64,000 bases of DNA, from contig CACEJU010000001.1 of assembly GCA_902559885.1 (NCBI GenBank), positions 149,722 through 213,721 on the forward strand, read 5' to 3'. Below the pieces are notes generated by a model. That model had not been told where the DNA came from. It did not search any database and saw only the letters and a program-made list of their open reading frames with translations. Positions within the stretch are counted from its first letter, which is position 1; every line of letters begins with the position of its first letter. Origin of the DNA: an uncultured SAR86 cluster bacterium. Lineage in GTDB: Bacteria > Pseudomonadota > Gammaproteobacteria > Magnimaribacterales > D2472. Position numbers and translations under genes: made by a program. Shown one piece after another: positions 62,082 to 64,000 of this stretch.

Positions 62082-63062
62082 TTACTTAGTTAGCGTTCCT
62101 ACAATATGTGCAAGAATTTTATATGGATCAGCATTAGATGCCGGTCTTCTATCTTCTAAGTAACCATTCCAGTTATGCTCAACTGTGTAAACAGGGATTC
62201 TAATACTAGCTCCTCTATCACTAACGCCATATGAAAACTTATCAATACTTTGAGTTTCATGTAAGCCTGTTAGCCTCATATCATTATCTGATCCATAGGA
62301 AGCAATACCTTCTTCATGAACTTCACCAAGTTTGTCACAGTAAGAAGTAAATAATTCTTCAGTACCATTTGATCTCATAGCTTCATTTGAAAAGTTTGTA
62401 TGCATACCAGATCCATTCCAATCTCCAGTTTTAGGCTTTGGATGAATGTTTACACCAACACCAAACTCTTCTGCAATCTTAAATAACAGATATCTACTTA
62501 CCCATAGGTCATCTGCTGCTTTAATACCTTTTCCAAAACATTGATATTCCCATTGACCAAGAGCAACTTCAGCATTTGTACCGGTAAGTGTAATACCTAA
62601 ATCTAGACATGCTTGAAGATGGGCATCAGAGATTTCTCTTCCTACAACGTTTCCTGCACCAACTCCACAATAGTATTCACCTTGTTCTTTTGGCGTTCCA
62701 GCTTCCCAACCTAAAGGCTCGCCTGTTTCTGGATCAGTAAAGAAAAACTCTTGCTCAAACCCAAACCACCACTCATCAGATACTACAGCTTCTGCAGCAG
62801 CTCTAAAATTTGATGGATGAGTTGTATGGTCAGCTGCTTGTACTTGCGTCATTACAATATCATGACCATTTGGATTGGCATATGTTTGCACTGGTAATAA
62901 TAAACAATCAGAACTTCCACCTTCTGCTTGCTGTGTTGATGATCCATCAAAGGACCAGTCTGGAGGCGTATCAGCATCAGTAGCTTTTACTTTACTCCTC
63001 ATATTAGCTTCAGGTGTATAACCATCAAGCCATATATATTCATAAGTTTTATACGTCGACAT
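62082..63062 (-). CDS. glnII: Glutamine synthetase type II (GSII, eukaryotic-type)
   Basis: 326 aa, much shorter than GSI (about 470). YIWLDGYTPEANMRSK at the N-terminus, DWSFDGSSTQQAEGGSSDC, FGFEQEFFFTD with metal-binding Glu, NAEVALGQWEYQ, and GSGMHTNFSN are GSII signatures seen in eukaryotes, Streptomyces and rhizobial GlnII. GSII is not controlled by adenylylation. GAGGAG lies 8 bp before the ATG. It occupies the place of glnA (GSI) next to ntrBC in most gammaproteobacteria, and a sigma-54 promoter lies upstream, so nitrogen control is probably transcriptional. Confidence 0.93.
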   Translation of the reverse strand: MSTYKTYEYIWLDGYTPEANMRSKVKATDADTPPDWSFDGSSTQQAEGGSSDCLLLPVQTYANPNGHDIVMTQVQAADHTTHPSNFRAAAEAVVSDEWWFGFEQEFFFTDPETGEPLGWEAGTPKEQGEYYCGVGAGNVVGREISDAHLQACLDLGITLTGTNAEVALGQWEYQCFGKGIKAADDLWVSRYLLFKIAEEFGVGVNIHPKPKTGDWNGSGMHTNFSNEAMRSNGTEELFTSYCDKLGEVHEEGIASYGSDNDMRLTGLHETQSIDKFSYGVSDRGASIRIPVYTVEHNWNGYLEDRRPASNADPYKILAHIVGTLTK

Positions 63063-63104
63063 TATTTCTCCTCGAAAAAATTATATAATTTGCATTAATT
63101 AGTA

Positions 63105-63120
63105 AGCAATTATAATGCCA
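63105..63120 (-). promoter_or_regulatory. Sigma-54 promoter of the glutamine synthetase gene
   Basis: On the minus strand the sequence reads TGGCAT-TATAA-TTGCT, with GG and GC separated by exactly ten bases, the required sigma-54 -24/-12 geometry. It lies 43 bp upstream of the ATG, so the transcript would begin near 63094 with a leader of about 32 bases. Confidence 0.75.
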
Positions 63121-63136
63121 ATGTATTTTCATTAAA

Positions 63137-63163
63137 TGCACTTTATTTAATCAAAAATTGCAC
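63137..63163 (-). promoter_or_regulatory. Candidate NtrC-binding half-sites
   Basis: Two TGCAC boxes at 63137-63141 and 63159-63163 on the plus strand are 22 bp apart, two helical turns, and lie upstream of the sigma-54 promoter where NtrC enhancers occur. They match half of the TGCAC...GTGCA consensus; a full dyad is not seen. Confidence 0.4.
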
Positions 63164-63208
63164 TAATTATAAACAAATATAATATTTTCGCATTAAAAAT
63201 AAGCTTTA

Positions 63209-63778
63209 TTATGAATAAATAAACTTTTTTATTTTTTCAAGCTTTAGCTCAAATGACGAATACGAATGATCGCCACCAAGAAATATATCAATATTTGCAC
63301 CCCTAAAGTAACTTATTGTCATTTTGTAATCTAAAATTTCATCTCCAGATTCAAGCAAAACTAATATTTTATGAGGATTTTTTATTTTTTTTGGTGCCAA
63401 AGATCTAAGTAACTTTATATCATCTTTGGTTATATTAAATTTATTACCAGTATCATAATTCTCATTATCGCCCAAATATACTTCAAAATTTTCAAGAGGG
63501 TGAATTGCTGGGTTTATCATTATCGATTTAGCATTATATTTGTTAGCAAAATGAGTAGCATAGTAACCGCCAAGAGAGCTGCCCATAAATATATTGTTAT
63601 CTTCAGAATTTATTACCGAATTCATTTGCTCAATCGCATCAGATATATCATCTTTTATATCTAAAATATTAATATTAATATTCTTAGTATTTTGAGTTAT
63701 AAAACTCTCAATAGCTTTTGCTTTGGTTGAGTCTCCAGATGATTTAAAACCATGATAATAGTGAATAGTAAAACTCAT
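63209..63778 (-). CDS. yqiA: YqiA-family alpha/beta-hydrolase (UPF0227)
   Basis: 189 aa with YYHGFKSSGDSTKA at the N-terminus, the nucleophile elbow FMGSSLGGYYAT, and the C-terminal LESGDEILDY and GGDHSYS carrying Asp and His of the triad. E. coli YqiA is an esterase. It overlaps yqiB by 4 bp (ATGA). Confidence 0.9.
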   Translation of the reverse strand: MSFTIHYYHGFKSSGDSTKAKAIESFITQNTKNININILDIKDDISDAIEQMNSVINSEDNNIFMGSSLGGYYATHFANKYNAKSIMINPAIHPLENFEVYLGDNENYDTGNKFNITKDDIKLLRSLAPKKIKNPHKILVLLESGDEILDYKMTISYFRGANIDIFLGGDHSYSSFELKLEKIKKFIYS

Positions 63779-64000
63779 TTGTTAAGAATTTTACTTAGAT
63801 CAAAACCTTCGGGTACGCTAGTTGAAAATATATTTTCTAACCACTCAGATAAAAAGTTATTTTGTTGTTTTTTTTCATCATATGATTGCATCTCAGATTT
63901 CTTAAAAAAGAAGGGCAGAGGCTTTTCGCCCTGGTACGAAACCACCTCCGCTAATTTAGCGTCTAAGCTTATTTGTATACGAATAGTAAAATTAAAGAAG
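63775..64000 (-). CDS. yqiB: YqiB-like DUF1249 protein, 3' part only
   Basis: Only the last ~75 codons are inside the window; the start lies beyond 64000. The frame includes LAEVVSYQGEKPLPFFF and then DEKKQQNNFLSEWLENIF, which aligns with the end of E. coli YqiB (DEKHQINQFLADWL). The yqiB-yqiA order matches the parE-yqiA-cpdA-yqiB region of enterics. DUF1249 has no known function. The stop TGA overlaps the yqiA ATG. Confidence 0.75.
   Translation of the reverse strand, partial: FFNFTIRIQISLDAKLAEVVSYQGEKPLPFFFKKSEMQSYDEKKQQNNFLSEWLENIFSTSVPEGFDLSKILNK

Noticed and set aside
1..64000. CRISPR arrays, insertion sequences, prophage and rRNA
   Set aside because: I saw no regularly spaced repeats, transposase genes, phage structural genes or rRNA sequence by eye. 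A short or degenerate element could be missed.

Overview
The window looks like a chromosomal segment of a free-living, streamlined gammaproteobacterium, most likely marine and SAR86-like. I infer this from the very AT-rich sequence, the dense packing with many ATGA overlaps and no intergenic gap over 300 bp, and gammaproteobacterial gene orders such as thiS-thiG-trmB-hemW-rdgB-metW-metX-yggT-proC-yggS, folA-thyA-lgt-tauE-rppH, mutY-yggX and yqiA-yqiB. A DUF3450/ExbB/ExbD/TonB/TPR operon, TRAP transporter genes and an AlkB-type monooxygenase suggest an organism that scavenges organic matter. The species assignment is inference; no rRNA is present.

Layout. 1-5.1 kb is an accessory cluster: a KAP-family P-loop NTPase cut by the window edge, a predicted PD-(D/E)xK nuclease, three small unknown proteins (one made of short repeats like the 7(1)-knotted family) and a voltage-sensor-like membrane protein. 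5-11 kb holds a MazG-like protein, a HexR-type regulator, uvrD, a TRAP binding protein and lipB-lipA. 11.1-12 kb holds a structured leader with a SAM-II-like aptamer in front of an OmpW/AlkL-family porin, followed by the TRAP membrane subunits. 14-20 kb carries housekeeping genes (yaaA, a dienoyl-CoA isomerase, yrfG/cysQ, rpoH, thiS-thiG, trmB). 20.5-28.7 kb is a tight ten-gene minus-strand block from efp to hemW. 28.8-35 kb carries the TonB energising operon. 35-46 kb is folA-thyA-lgt-tauE-rppH, dadA, an orphan ABC permease, rmuC, an aminotransferase and others. 46.3-48.5 kb is an alkB-ferredoxin-VOC operon behind a second SAM-II-like element. 49-55 kb contains a soluble sugar dehydrogenase, a serine hydrolase, SDRs and small envelope proteins. 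55.4-57.1 kb is a Mer-like metal-handling operon with its own CsoR regulator and a candidate operator on the first start codon. 57-64 kb holds tRNA-Phe, yggX-mutY-gpmA, ntrC-ntrB, a eukaryotic-type glutamine synthetase with a good sigma-54 promoter, and yqiA-yqiB.

Most interesting signals: (1) two RNA elements with the sequence core and exact spacing of SAM-II riboswitches, lying before an OmpW/AlkL-like gene and before alkB rather than before methionine genes; (2) the small-gene KAP/nuclease/knot-repeat/voltage-sensor cluster; (3) GSII in the place normally held by GSI next to ntrBC, with a GG-N10-GC promoter; (4) a MerP/MerT-like pair controlled by a copper-type CsoR; (5) unusual starts, including a probable ATT start for lipB and divergent start codons of yrfG and cysQ that overlap as CATG.
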